Below, piece by piece: positions 17,030-24,916 of a stretch of 51,438 bases of DNA (position 1 is its first letter; each line of letters begins with the position of its first letter). A program made the translations under genes and the position numbers. The notes under the pieces were generated by a model, which saw nothing but the letters and a program-made list of their open reading frames with translations, had not been told where the DNA came from and did not search any database. Origin of the DNA: a virus; the IMG/VR virus record IMGVR_UViG_3300048924_000600, positions 1-51,438 of that record. One strand, written 5' to 3'.

Positions 17030-17224
17030 ATGTCACAGGTTCCGATTGTCTGCCCGGAGTGCGGAAGTAAGGTCATCAACGCAACCACCAAAATTAATTC
17101 GTTGGACGAACTCATGGGTGCCGTTTGCAGAGATTGCGGAAGAGAATTCACTAAGGATGATGTTATCGCTCAGGCTCAAAAGACGGCTGCGGATATCATC
17201 AGGCAAGCCCTCGGGAAACGCTGA
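17030..17224 (+). CDS. small zinc-ribbon protein, opposite strand to tail operon
   Basis: The 64-residue product, MSQVPIVCPECGSKVINATT, then DELMGAVCRDCGREFTKDDV and a helical C-terminus ADIIRQALGK, has two CxxC knuckles 22 residues apart and looks like a real treble-clef/zinc-ribbon protein. An AGAG motif lies 6 bases before ATG 17030. It runs against the tail operon and lies inside a minus-strand frame of equal credibility (17033-17311). Possibly a DNA- or RNA-binding regulator; function unknown. Confidence 0.55.
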   Translation: MSQVPIVCPECGSKVINATTKINSLDELMGAVCRDCGREFTKDDVIAQAQKTAADIIRQALGKR

Positions 17225-17311
17225 TTCCACCTCACTAACTAACTGAACGATTTTTTCTTTCAGAGGGGTGGTATCAATTTTAATGCTAACCCCTATTTCA
17301 ATTTGACACAT
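17033..17311 (-). CDS. putative tail-operon protein, antisense to zinc-ribbon gene
   Basis: The 92-residue frame starts with an ATG sharing a base with the stop of the tail tube gene (TGATG), which suggests translational coupling. The N-terminal 30 residues (CQIEIGVSIKIDTTPLKEKI) lie outside the antisense gene. Codons of the two strands are in exact register, a situation in which one frame often arises passively from the other. I cannot recognise a family, and either or both genes could be real. Confidence 0.4.
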   Translation of the reverse strand: MCQIEIGVSIKIDTTPLKEKIVQLVSEVESAFPEGLPDDIRSRLLSLSDNIILSEFSSAISANGTHEFVQRINFGGCVDDLTSALRADNRNL

Positions 17312-17715
17312 CAGGTTTCCTCACTATCCGCAAACTCGAAGGTAAACGTTTCGTCGCTGGCGCTCTGCTTACCACCACGCCCTAGCCCGCCGCGCTGAGT
17401 CATTACCCCATCAAACGCTTCAACAGTTTCATCGGTTCCGCGCTGCCGGAAGGTAAAGAAAAAATCCACGCCCGATTTCTCTATCGCCAGCAGCTGACGG
17501 GCCTGATCGCAGCCAGGGATCAAACTCACTGATAAACGTTTAGGTCGTGTCGGCCCGTCCAGGCGAACGGATGTTTTACCGATACCCCGTTTCAGGGTGG
17601 CGCGAGGGTCGATATCTTCAATGATGATCGGCGGATCCGTATCCCCGAACTCGTCAATCGGAAGCCCGTTTATAATGAGGTCAGCGTGGCTGGCGCCGTA
17701 GTTCTTCATTGCCAT
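17311..17715 (-). CDS. tail tube protein (DUF3277-like)
   Basis: The 134-residue product (NYGASHADLIINGLPIDEFG; GKTSVRLDGPTRPKRLSVSL) directly follows the sheath gene, the place of the tube protein in contractile tails, and resembles the DUF3277 family that accompanies DUF3383 sheaths. It polymerises into the inner tube. The start lies 7 bases from the sheath stop. Confidence 0.72.
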   Translation of the reverse strand: MAMKNYGASHADLIINGLPIDEFGDTDPPIIIEDIDPRATLKRGIGKTSVRLDGPTRPKRLSVSLIPGCDQARQLLAIEKSGVDFFFTFRQRGTDETVEAFDGVMTQRGGLGRGGKQSASDETFTFEFADSEET

Positions 17716-17721
17716 AGTCCA

Positions 17722-18978
17722 TTACTCCACTGTTACATTCAGCTCTGCCACATGCCCTGCACGCGACAGAATGACGAGGATTTTTGTTGGCGGGAATTCG
17801 CGCTTTTTGCGCTGCGCTTTGGTCAGGGAGAGAACGTCTTCAGCCTTCGAAAGAATGACGTAACCGAATTTTGCTGTTTTCTCTTCACCCGTCTGTTCAT
17901 CGATATAGGTTCCCTCTCCCAGCACGCCGTTGTTATAGAAGCGCTTGAGAGTGTCGGTAAGCACGTTTAACAGCCCCGCATAACCGCGAGGGGTCAGCGG
18001 CCGCTTCGTGCCGACGTTGGCGATATAGTTATACCCGTCCACCTGCAGGTGATTCTTCAGCACGTCGATGTTGATCACATCATCAATAAATTCCCCGTAG
18101 GAGGACATTGAGACACTGTTAATTACGCGACTTGTATCCTTCTGGCCTGCCAGTTCGATCGGGGTAAAGAACACCGTCTTTTTCGCCTTCAGGGCGTTGT
18201 ACTGCGGTGTTTTCAGCTCATCGCCGTCCACACCAGGCAGCACCTGATACTCGGCGGTGATTGCCGTGTTGAGGCCATTTGGACGAAATTTAGCGAACGT
18301 GGCGGCGACCTGAACCATAGTGTGCGCCTGAGACGGGTCTTCATTGACTGCTTCAGGTGCCCGCCAGCCGACCAGCATGTGTCGGTTACCCTTATTCGCA
18401 AGCCGCGAAACAATATCGTCGGTCACCGTCTGATCGACAGCCTCCGGTGACGTGCTGGTGTACCATACCGGATGACCAGTGGCGTCGCTCCAGTCACTGA
18501 GTACCAGGAGATTGCTTTCCGTGAAATCGACCGTTTTGAAGAAGTAGTGGTATCGCCAGGCGGTTTCACTGGTCTTATTCACCGTGTCGATGATCCCCTC
18601 ATCCACCGGGTTCTTCATCCAGACAGAAAGCGACGGTGGCCGGGGGACCTGGGCAAAGAAGCGGGTGGCGATATGATAAATTTCCGAGTCCGTGGAAAAG
18701 TCCGCCCCCACTTCCGTAACCCCGGAATAATCGCGGAAGGTATCAACCGGAAAGGTCTCACCACGGGCCGTTTTCGGCAAGGACTCCGGAAGGAGGGTTT
18801 TGCCGGACTGCGTTTTAATTTTTTTCCTGCTCTCCGTCAGGATCCCCGTTTCAACCGGAGGCGGGCGCAAATCGGAGGCATCGGCAAAGACAAACGCCGA
18901 GGTAAAATCGGCATAACCCAGCCCCGACGCCCCGATAATTACGTTGACCGGAATAATGTTATCTACTGAGTACGCCAT
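17722..18978 (-). CDS. tail sheath protein (DUF3383)
   Basis: The 418-residue product, MAYSVDNIIPVNVIIGASGL, GYADFTSAFVFADAS and a C-terminal TPRGYAGLLNVLTDTLKRFY, is a DUF3383 sheath. This establishes a contractile (myovirus-like) tail. Sheath subunits stack around the tube and contract on adsorption. It starts 6 bases after the neck gene stop. Confidence 0.85.
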   Translation of the reverse strand: MAYSVDNIIPVNVIIGASGLGYADFTSAFVFADASDLRPPPVETGILTESRKKIKTQSGKTLLPESLPKTARGETFPVDTFRDYSGVTEVGADFSTDSEIYHIATRFFAQVPRPPSLSVWMKNPVDEGIIDTVNKTSETAWRYHYFFKTVDFTESNLLVLSDWSDATGHPVWYTSTSPEAVDQTVTDDIVSRLANKGNRHMLVGWRAPEAVNEDPSQAHTMVQVAATFAKFRPNGLNTAITAEYQVLPGVDGDELKTPQYNALKAKKTVFFTPIELAGQKDTSRVINSVSMSSYGEFIDDVINIDVLKNHLQVDGYNYIANVGTKRPLTPRGYAGLLNVLTDTLKRFYNNGVLGEGTYIDEQTGEEKTAKFGYVILSKAEDVLSLTKAQRKKREFPPTKILVILSRAGHVAELNVTVE

Positions 18979-18984
18979 TAGGCT

Positions 18985-19524
18985 TTACTCCTCTGTGTAA
19001 TGTTCTATTGAGAAACCCGCAGCGCGTAAAACCCTGCTGCTGACTTCATGCTCAACAAAAAGATGAATGTCGGCCTGCCAGCGCGGCTGGATACCCGACT
19101 GGAAATGTGTGCTGAGATTGCGGGGATTACTGACGTAGCGGAAACCCAGTTTATTGAGGAACAAAAAATCACTGACATGGGAGCGGAAATTCGCGTTATG
19201 CAGCATCATGGCCGCCTGAGATGCGCCCTCGTTGAAGAAGTTCACCGACAGCATCAGCTCCATTGACGAGGCGGTGATTTCTTCCAGGTCCTGCCAGTTC
19301 TCCCCCAGAGACTCGTCGTATTCCTCCAGCGCATCGATGTATTCAAGTCGTTGTGAAGGCTGCCCGTAAGCCCTGATGGGTACAGGATTATAGGTGGCAT
19401 AGAGTCCAGCCCCCTTCGGTGGTGCCCTTCCCTGGTCAGCCAGGATAATCCGGGGCGTGGTCATACCCGTACAGACGGAAACCAGCCGCTGCAACAGTTC
19501 GTGGAGCTCGCTGATCTCCCTCAT
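18985..19524 (-). CDS. neck/tail terminator protein (gp12-like)
   Basis: The 179-residue product (LHELLQRLVSVCTGMTTPRI; WQDLEEITASSMELMLSVNF; LGFRYVSNPRNLSTHFQSGI) fits the phage neck terminator family (LIC_12616/gp12-like) found before the sheath gene. It caps the tail and joins it to the head. It overlaps the upstream gene by 4 bases. Confidence 0.65.
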   Translation of the reverse strand: MREISELHELLQRLVSVCTGMTTPRIILADQGRAPPKGAGLYATYNPVPIRAYGQPSQRLEYIDALEEYDESLGENWQDLEEITASSMELMLSVNFFNEGASQAAMMLHNANFRSHVSDFLFLNKLGFRYVSNPRNLSTHFQSGIQPRWQADIHLFVEHEVSSRVLRAAGFSIEHYTEE

Positions 19525-19940
19525 GTTACTGGCTCCCTGATGACCTGAACGACAGCACGGCAGAAATTACGCCATGGGCGATTGTCAGCGGTCATTACGC
19601 GCCAGCGCCGCATCACTACCCCGTCGCTGAATACAAGCTGGTCGGTATACTGCCCGCTTTCATCCGGCATGAGATACGTTTTGCCATCGTTGATATGGAC
19701 CGTTCTGAAGTCACTGATGACCGCCACGCCACCCTCGCCCACCAGCAGGTTTATTTCCCGCCATTTGCCAGGCTGGACGTTTACGCGCTTCAGTTCTTCC
19801 CGTTCGGTTTCCGTTTCCTGCCACACCCCGCCAGGGCCGCTGTAATCCCCCTCCTTACGAATTAACCAGATGCCCCCCTCTATCTTGGATTTGAAGGTCG
19901 AATCGACATGGCCGCGCATGTCTAGCCCGTTCCCGTACAT
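19521..19940 (-). CDS. head-tail joining protein of unknown family
   Basis: The 139-residue product (VDSTFKSKIEGGIWLIRKEG; VNVQPGKWREINLLVGEGGV; RWRVMTADNRPWRNFCRAVV) is not one I recognise. It sits between the HK97 gp10-like and neck genes with a 4-base overlap downstream, so a connector role is likely by position only. Confidence 0.5.
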   Translation of the reverse strand: MYGNGLDMRGHVDSTFKSKIEGGIWLIRKEGDYSGPGGVWQETETEREELKRVNVQPGKWREINLLVGEGGVAVISDFRTVHINDGKTYLMPDESGQYTDQLVFSDGVVMRRWRVMTADNRPWRNFCRAVVQVIREPVT

Positions 19941-19942
19941 GG

Positions 19943-20410
19943 TCAGTCCTCCACAACATGGGTGATCGCGTTTTTCAGAATGCCTGTATCGATAAGCGGC
20001 GTTGCGGAGCCTTTGCGCTTAATCGTCGAAGGTGCGTTAGCAGGGGCAATCCCTGTTTCAATTGCCTCTCTGCAATAACCCGCAGCACGTGCCCCCATTT
20101 GATCCAGCATCTGAAAAGCGGATATTTCTCCCCGCGATACCTGGCGGGACAGCGAAGCGAACCCCTTTTTGATGTTGTCCACGTTCTGGCGCATCGGCAC
20201 GCGCAGAAATGAACGTTCAGGAATACGTCCGTCAGCGGAACCGAATTCCTGAACGGCACCAATAACGGCTATCGGTGCGCCGTCTTCATAAACGCCGCTT
20301 CCTGCCGGCAGGCCAATCAGAACCCGCTTTTTACTGGTCAGACGGTCCTGAATTTGCTTCAGCTTTTTCGCCAGTTTTTCCCCCCCACGAACCTCTGTAT
20401 TAATTTTCAT
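19943..20410 (-). CDS. HK97 gp10-like head-tail protein
   Basis: The 155-residue product (VRGGEKLAKKLKQIQDRLTS; VLIGLPAGS; IGAVQEFGSADGRIPERSFL; C-terminal TPLIDTGILKNAITH) matches the HK97 gp10-like/virion morphogenesis family, where EFG and PxRsFl and LiDTG-L are the conserved points. It acts at the head-tail connection. It overlaps the upstream DUF4054 gene by 4 bases. Confidence 0.8.
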   Translation of the reverse strand: MKINTEVRGGEKLAKKLKQIQDRLTSKKRVLIGLPAGSGVYEDGAPIAVIGAVQEFGSADGRIPERSFLRVPMRQNVDNIKKGFASLSRQVSRGEISAFQMLDQMGARAAGYCREAIETGIAPANAPSTIKRKGSATPLIDTGILKNAITHVVED

Positions 20411-20874
20411 ACAATGGCTGGCCCCGCGCTGGCCCGACGCCGCAGACGTAAAAACTCCACGCCGTACTGAGTCATGGGCAGATCACCGTTCAGAACCAGG
20501 TCATCAGTGCTTACCGATGGCACGGCAAAAGAGGTCGATTCATCACCAACACTCTTTGACGCCACCGCATAAAGCGCCCCTGCGTCCTCTTCCTCTTCGG
20601 CCCGCTTCCACATGAGTAGCCTGTGGGCTGCATAGGCATACATCCCACGGGCTTTTATTGATGCGGTTTTAGCTCTGTACTTCCCCCAGCGTGGTCCCGT
20701 CTCTGCGTCAGCCTCTTCCAGAGCACGGATAACAATGTCATCCGGCCACAGGTCGGGATTCGCAAAGGCGGGATAGTACGCGCGGAAGTTAGCCACGATC
20801 TGAGCCGTGATTTTTACAGAGTTTTTTCCGGAGGAAGGCATGACGGCAGAGGGAACAAAAAACTGATTAAACAT
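20407..20874 (-). CDS. DUF4054 head-tail adaptor
   Basis: About 155 residues from ATG 20874, with GGGAG 8 bases upstream. The segments VANFRAYYPAFANPDLWPDD and GMYAYAAHRLLMWKRAEEEE fit DUF4054, a gp6-like connector family. It follows a hairpin terminator that separates it from the capsid-proximal gene. An upstream in-frame GTG-type extension to 20907 overlaps the hairpin and is less likely. Confidence 0.7.
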   Translation of the reverse strand: MFNQFFVPSAVMPSSGKNSVKITAQIVANFRAYYPAFANPDLWPDDIVIRALEEADAETGPRWGKYRAKTASIKARGMYAYAAHRLLMWKRAEEEEDAGALYAVASKSVGDESTSFAVPSVSTDDLVLNGDLPMTQYGVEFLRLRRRASAGPAIV

Positions 20875-20891
20875 CGCTTTTACTCCCAATA

Positions 20892-20917
20892 AAAAACCCA
20901 CCGTCACGGGTGGGTTT
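20892..20917 (-). terminator. intrinsic terminator within the head operon
   Basis: On the minus strand a 7-bp GC-rich stem (acccacc / ggtgggt in either reading) is followed by six Ts. It lies just past the stop of the 20917-21228 gene and upstream of DUF4054. It may be a partial terminator lowering expression of tail genes relative to capsid genes. Confidence 0.7.
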
Positions 20918-21228
20918 TAGTCTGCGCCTTCACGCCATTTATCGATCTCCTGCCGGAGTTTCGCCTTACCCGAGTTTTTATGCGGAGGTTTGCCGAAGAT
21001 GCTTTCGAACTGCGCACGCAGCGCGACAAGTTCTTCATCAATTTCGGCACCACCTGGCGTTTCGCGCTCTTCAGAGCCGGAAATTTCAAGGCGACGCTTT
21101 TTCACCCAAGGATGATTTTTAAAATCACCCGCAACAGGTTTTCCCTCACCCGGCTTAAGGGTGATGCGGTCGCCGTTTTCATCAACAACCACGAGTGGAC
21201 TTCTGGACCAGTTAATCAGAGTCTGCAT
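20917..21228 (-). CDS. small head protein of unknown function
   Basis: The 103-residue product has an N-terminal beta-rich part (INWSRSPLVVVDENGDRITL, then KPGEGKPVAGDFKNHPWV) and a charged helical C-terminus (LVALRAQFESIFGKPPHKNS). It lies directly after the major capsid gene, 3 bases apart. It may be an FI-like or capsid accessory protein; family not certain. Confidence 0.5.
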   Translation of the reverse strand: MQTLINWSRSPLVVVDENGDRITLKPGEGKPVAGDFKNHPWVKKRRLEISGSEERETPGGAEIDEELVALRAQFESIFGKPPHKNSGKAKLRQEIDKWREGAD

Positions 21229-21231
21229 GAA

Positions 21232-22194
21232 TTAAATCCCATCGATGTAGTGGAAAGCACCAGGCACACGAATTTCAGTACCACCAGTACGGGTCAGAGC
21301 CGGTACTTTGAAATTCACGTTGTCAGCGGTGGCCGGAGCAAGGAACTGGAGCGGCATTACGTCATGGCCTTTGACCACTTCCATATCCTTGCAGTAGACG
21401 ACCATACGATCGTCATCCAGCGGTGTTTCTTCCGGCCGGCCGTTATCATCCTTCACATCCGTTGAAAGCAGAATGTCATCGGTAAACGTCATGTCAGGGA
21501 AGTTTTCGCGCAGGAACTGCAACAGCGTGTAGTTCGATGCGTTGTGCGTTGAAAGCATGGTGCGCATCAAAAGCTGCATCTGAGCGGGTGGAAGCACGAA
21601 ATCGGTCGGACGAAATACCGTGTTGGTGTTGTTCAGATAGACCTGGTTGTAAGCGTTGCCGAAGAAATCAATGATCGGCTGCGTGCCCTTTGTAGGGATA
21701 TCAGCCACCAGCGCTTTAAGAGTGGCAAGTGCGGATTCGCGGGTGACATTCTTGCTGGTGTAAAGACCTTCACCAATATGTTGCCCCCAGAGATAAATTT
21801 TGTTCAGCCCACGCTCAGTAACATCACGCACCGCCTGAGCCTTACGCGCATCCAGCGGAATGTCATAAAGTTGGGCGCGGCCAATCTCTTCGATGGTGTA
21901 GGTATAACCCAGCGCCGCCGTTTTGATCTGATGGAAACCGATGCTCGTTGCCACATCAACGGTCGGGATGTCCGTTGAATTCGGGCCCAGCAATTGCAGC
22001 TCGCCGCGCGCATCGGTGGCCTGAAACGCTACAGACTCCACCCAGTCTGGCGCAGAGTCATCAAGTGGCACAAGTTGGGTGTATTTGTACTGAGGGTATT
22101 TTTTTTCGTAAACCTTTTGCTCCAGGTGAACAGCCTGCTGGATCAGAAACCCCATCGCTGCGGTAGGAGACATATCAAACATATTGCGTCGCAT
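21232..22194 (-). CDS. major capsid protein (DUF2184)
   Basis: The 320-residue product (KVYEKKYPQYKYTQLVPLDD; YTIEEIGRAQLYDIPLDARK; VLPPAQMQLLMRTMLS; C-terminal TEIRVPGAFHYIDGI) matches DUF2184, an HK97-fold major capsid family of myophages. It has no obvious N-terminal scaffold domain; scaffolding is supplied by the adjacent DUF2213 gene. AGGGA precedes ATG 22194 with normal spacing. Confidence 0.85.
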   Translation of the reverse strand: MRRNMFDMSPTAAMGFLIQQAVHLEQKVYEKKYPQYKYTQLVPLDDSAPDWVESVAFQATDARGELQLLGPNSTDIPTVDVATSIGFHQIKTAALGYTYTIEEIGRAQLYDIPLDARKAQAVRDVTERGLNKIYLWGQHIGEGLYTSKNVTRESALATLKALVADIPTKGTQPIIDFFGNAYNQVYLNNTNTVFRPTDFVLPPAQMQLLMRTMLSTHNASNYTLLQFLRENFPDMTFTDDILLSTDVKDDNGRPEETPLDDDRMVVYCKDMEVVKGHDVMPLQFLAPATADNVNFKVPALTRTGGTEIRVPGAFHYIDGI

Positions 22195-22215
22195 ATTATT
22201 TTCCCTGAATTAAAT

Positions 22216-22755
22216 TTATTCGCCCTGACCAGCGTCGGAACCTGATGCACCAGCATCAACTGAAAGGATGCCATGAACGCGGATCTCACCGATTTTTCCG
22301 GCTTCAACGTCATCCACCCACTTAACCAGATTCAGCGCCACGCCGTTACCGCCCGCCGTCAGGCGACCAAGGTTTTCTTCATCATCTACGATGACCTCAA
22401 CCGGATCGCCGCCTTCAGCACCGTCCACACACAGCGCGAACATTGCACCGTCTTCCAGAATGGATGCCACATCGTTAACGCGGTAGCCGCTGGCGTAAAT
22501 GCCCTCCTGATTTGGTGGCGTCGGGCTGGATTGCGCCTGGCTGCGAACGGTAAAGCCTACGATGTCAGCGGCGACGATATCAGCCGTGACAGGCGCGACA
22601 GAACGACGAGCAGCACCACGGATCACCGCGCGACCAAACGGAATAAACTGCTCTTCCGTCAGACGAGACACAATTTTGTTTACTTCGATAGTGGATACCT
22701 GGCCTTCATAACCGAGGCCGTTAAACAAGCCGAAAGAATCCTGAGCAATAGCCAT
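22216..22755 (-). CDS. capsid cement/decoration protein
   Basis: The 179-residue product (LGYEGQVSTIEVNKIVSRLT; FGRAVIRGAARRSVAPVT; IVGFTVRSQAQSS; YASGYRVNDVASILEDGAMF) has the pattern of the structural cement proteins placed between scaffold and capsid genes. It stabilises the expanded capsid. Its start overlaps the stop of the protease/scaffold gene by one base. Confidence 0.7.
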   Translation of the reverse strand: MAIAQDSFGLFNGLGYEGQVSTIEVNKIVSRLTEEQFIPFGRAVIRGAARRSVAPVTADIVAADIVGFTVRSQAQSSPTPPNQEGIYASGYRVNDVASILEDGAMFALCVDGAEGGDPVEVIVDDEENLGRLTAGGNGVALNLVKWVDDVEAGKIGEIRVHGILSVDAGASGSDAGQGE

Positions 22756-23369
22756 TATTTTTTACCTTCTTGGTTGCGACCGTAGCGCTGGTCAAGGAAG
22801 TTATTACGGGCGCTGACGCGCTGCTGGTTTGCATCACCTGTCTGACGGGTCATGACGTTGGTCATGTCACTGGCAAAACGACGGTGGGAGTCGTTGGTAT
22901 TTTTGTTTTCAGGATCAGTTTCGTCCTCGTCCTCGCTTTCTTTGCGCTCCTCCTCCGCATCGAACCAGGCAGAAACATATGCATCCGGGGCTTTATCCCA
23001 GGTCGCGTATTTTTTGCATTTGATACCGGCCGCATCGAGCGCATTGCGTTTAATGGTCAGCGGGTCCATCGAATCACAGGAAAAACTTTTCCCTGCAATT
23101 TTACGGGCACCACCCAGCGCAACGACGACCTGATCCACGCGCTGCTGAATTGCAGCATCGGAAGTCTGGGCTTTGATTTCTTCCAGCGCTTCTTCTTTTT
23201 CCTCCAGCTTCACCTCAAGCTGGGCGATTTCGCCTTCCAGTTTTGCCTGGCTTTCATCGGCAGTTCGGATCCGCGTCATCAGACTGTCTAACGTGGTCTG
23301 GATCAGCGTGGCGGTGGCCTGGTCTGCCACTTCCACTTTTGCGCCGCTATCGAGAGTGATTTGTGGCAT
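22755..23369 (-). CDS. nested scaffold protein (internal start)
   Basis: ATG at 23369 inside the DUF2213 gene is preceded by AGGAG 9 bases upstream and begins MPQITLDSGAKVEVADQATA, exactly where the protease part ends and the coiled-coil scaffold begins. The product would be 204 residues. This copies the lambda C/Nu3 arrangement. No separate scaffold gene exists in the cluster. Confidence 0.45.
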   Translation of the reverse strand: MPQITLDSGAKVEVADQATATLIQTTLDSLMTRIRTADESQAKLEGEIAQLEVKLEEKEEALEEIKAQTSDAAIQQRVDQVVVALGGARKIAGKSFSCDSMDPLTIKRNALDAAGIKCKKYATWDKAPDAYVSAWFDAEEERKESEDEDETDPENKNTNDSHRRFASDMTNVMTRQTGDANQQRVSARNNFLDQRYGRNQEGKK

Positions 23370-23942
23370 AGGTTTTTGCTCCTGTGGTTTATTTGAATCA
23401 AAAAGTCGCGCCAGATGCCCCGCCCGAGCGGAGTCACAAAGCGCTATGTGGTTAACGCGAATGTCAGTCTGAATAAATTCATAAGGAGTGCCGCAAGGGG
23501 CAACCCCAGGCTGACGGATGTATTCAGCGCTATATCCTGCTGATAGCTCGGCGGTGCCAGCGTTTATGGCGTCTATCGCGGCCTGATCTTTAATCAGGTG
23601 ATCAACAACGACGAAATCACCAAATCTGCGCCCTGCGGTCGTGGCATGGCCGACAGAAACCTCTTTGAAGGTTTTCGAATCGACAAAATCGTCGGGGTGC
23701 TGAAGGGTGATATCGGCGTTGTCGTAGCTGGCGAGGCTTTCCGGTTTAAAAACTTCTTCCGGTGGGCGATAGACGTTTACTAACTCGTTCGGTGGCCTGT
23801 CCGTTAATCCCAGCTCCTGCGCTGTGTACTGCTGCACGCCAGTACGCGCCACTCTTCCAGGCACGGAGAGATATCCGTTATCAAGAATTTTTCGCTGAGA
23901 ATCGACGCGGAAAGAGAGCCGATCCGTTACCGTGATCCGCAT
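22755..23942 (-). CDS. DUF2213 prohead protease with scaffold domain
   Basis: The 395-residue product starts RITVTDRLSFRVDSQRKILD and carries DNADITLQHPDDFVD, VSVGHATTAGRRF and DIRVNHIALCD, the DUF2213 (capsid maturation protease-like) pattern with a likely His/Ser pair. From about residue 192 a long charged coiled coil (residues 210-250) and an acidic tail form a scaffold-like half. An internal ATG at 23369 with AGGAG upstream may yield the scaffold alone. It lies between head morphogenesis and cement genes. Confidence 0.78.
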   Translation of the reverse strand: MRITVTDRLSFRVDSQRKILDNGYLSVPGRVARTGVQQYTAQELGLTDRPPNELVNVYRPPEEVFKPESLASYDNADITLQHPDDFVDSKTFKEVSVGHATTAGRRFGDFVVVDHLIKDQAAIDAINAGTAELSAGYSAEYIRQPGVAPCGTPYEFIQTDIRVNHIALCDSARAGHLARLFDSNKPQEQKPMPQITLDSGAKVEVADQATATLIQTTLDSLMTRIRTADESQAKLEGEIAQLEVKLEEKEEALEEIKAQTSDAAIQQRVDQVVVALGGARKIAGKSFSCDSMDPLTIKRNALDAAGIKCKKYATWDKAPDAYVSAWFDAEEERKESEDEDETDPENKNTNDSHRRFASDMTNVMTRQTGDANQQRVSARNNFLDQRYGRNQEGKK

Positions 23943-23962
23943 GTTTTTTTCCTGAGTTGGTT

Positions 23963-24916
23963 TTACTTGTAATCCAGCCCCTGTATCTGTGGAATGCCAG
24001 TACAGCGGCAGTTTATGTGCGCACGCCCCGGGTAAAGCCCTGTTTCCCCGTTGTACATTGCACCGCGTGACCAGAGATAAACGCCTGGACCGTAGCCCAC
24101 GTCATTTCTGGCGATGTAGAAACATTTTATTTTTGCGCGAGGATATTTCCCTGCGGGATTGCCTGACACCCTGGCATCTTTCGAATCAGACCACCTGAAA
24201 CGCGTTATGCCTGATGAAGTCTGCCGCTTGCGGTTAATGTCACTGGTGATCTTCAGCGTCTGGTCACGCGCTATCCGCTCCGCACTGCGATAAGTTGCCC
24301 CAGTCACGGCCTGAAGGCTGCGCGTCAGGATTGTAACGCTGTCTCCCCTCAGAATGCTGTCCATCACCTGCCGCTGGATATTGTCAAAATAGTCAGACGA
24401 CAGAGAGCGAATCAGAGCCACGTTTTCCTCAACCGCAGCATCGAAAAAATCACCCAGGCTTTCGCGGGTCAAAAGCCCCTCAATATTCACGCCGAGCGCC
24501 CTGTTAATCTGCTCAACGAACGCCGCCGATGTTTCCGACTCAGCCAGGCTAACTACGCGTTGCGCCAGCCGGTTCTGCTGCCCGTGATAGGCGTCAGAGT
24601 AGAAACGCTCTGCGGCATGGTTTAACGCGGCTTTAATCAGGTCGGTGAGAAAACTGTCGGCGGTATAGCTTCGTTTTAGGACGGGGATCAGCGCTTCCTG
24701 AACGCTGCGTGCCATCAGGCTAATCATTGCCATTAGCTGGCCGTTGTAATACTTCTCCAGGTCGCCGTTAATCGTCTGCGGCTGAACTGGAAGGCGGCGT
24801 GTCGCCTGTTCCTGAATTCTCCTTTTCAGTTTCTCCGAAATTGAAGCGGAACTCCCCAGCGGCTTCTGCTCGCTCGTCCTCTTCAACGCGTTTAAGGAAT
24901 TTTTCGCTGATAACAT
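23963..24916 (-). CDS. head morphogenesis protein (SPP1 gp7/Mu F-like)
   Basis: The C-terminal region RSAERIARDQTLKITSDINR, FRWSDSKDARVSGNPAG and GLYPGRAHINCRCTGIP is the minor-head (Mu gpF/SPP1 gp7) signature with the CRC motif. The protein enters the prohead with the portal. The start is unclear: ATG 24916 overlaps the portal gene by about 150 bases with a weak GAGAG site, while ATG 24733 would remove residues that look conserved (DLEKYYNGQL). The frame is open to 24988. Confidence 0.75.
   Translation of the reverse strand: MLSAKNSLNALKRTSEQKPLGSSASISEKLKRRIQEQATRRLPVQPQTINGDLEKYYNGQLMAMISLMARSVQEALIPVLKRSYTADSFLTDLIKAALNHAAERFYSDAYHGQQNRLAQRVVSLAESETSAAFVEQINRALGVNIEGLLTRESLGDFFDAAVEENVALIRSLSSDYFDNIQRQVMDSILRGDSVTILTRSLQAVTGATYRSAERIARDQTLKITSDINRKRQTSSGITRFRWSDSKDARVSGNPAGKYPRAKIKCFYIARNDVGYGPGVYLWSRGAMYNGETGLYPGRAHINCRCTGIPQIQGLDYK

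Noticed and set aside
22273-22785. Long plus-strand frame opposite the cement gene
   Set aside because: Wholly antisense to a well-supported capsid gene; no family resemblance or ribosome-binding site.
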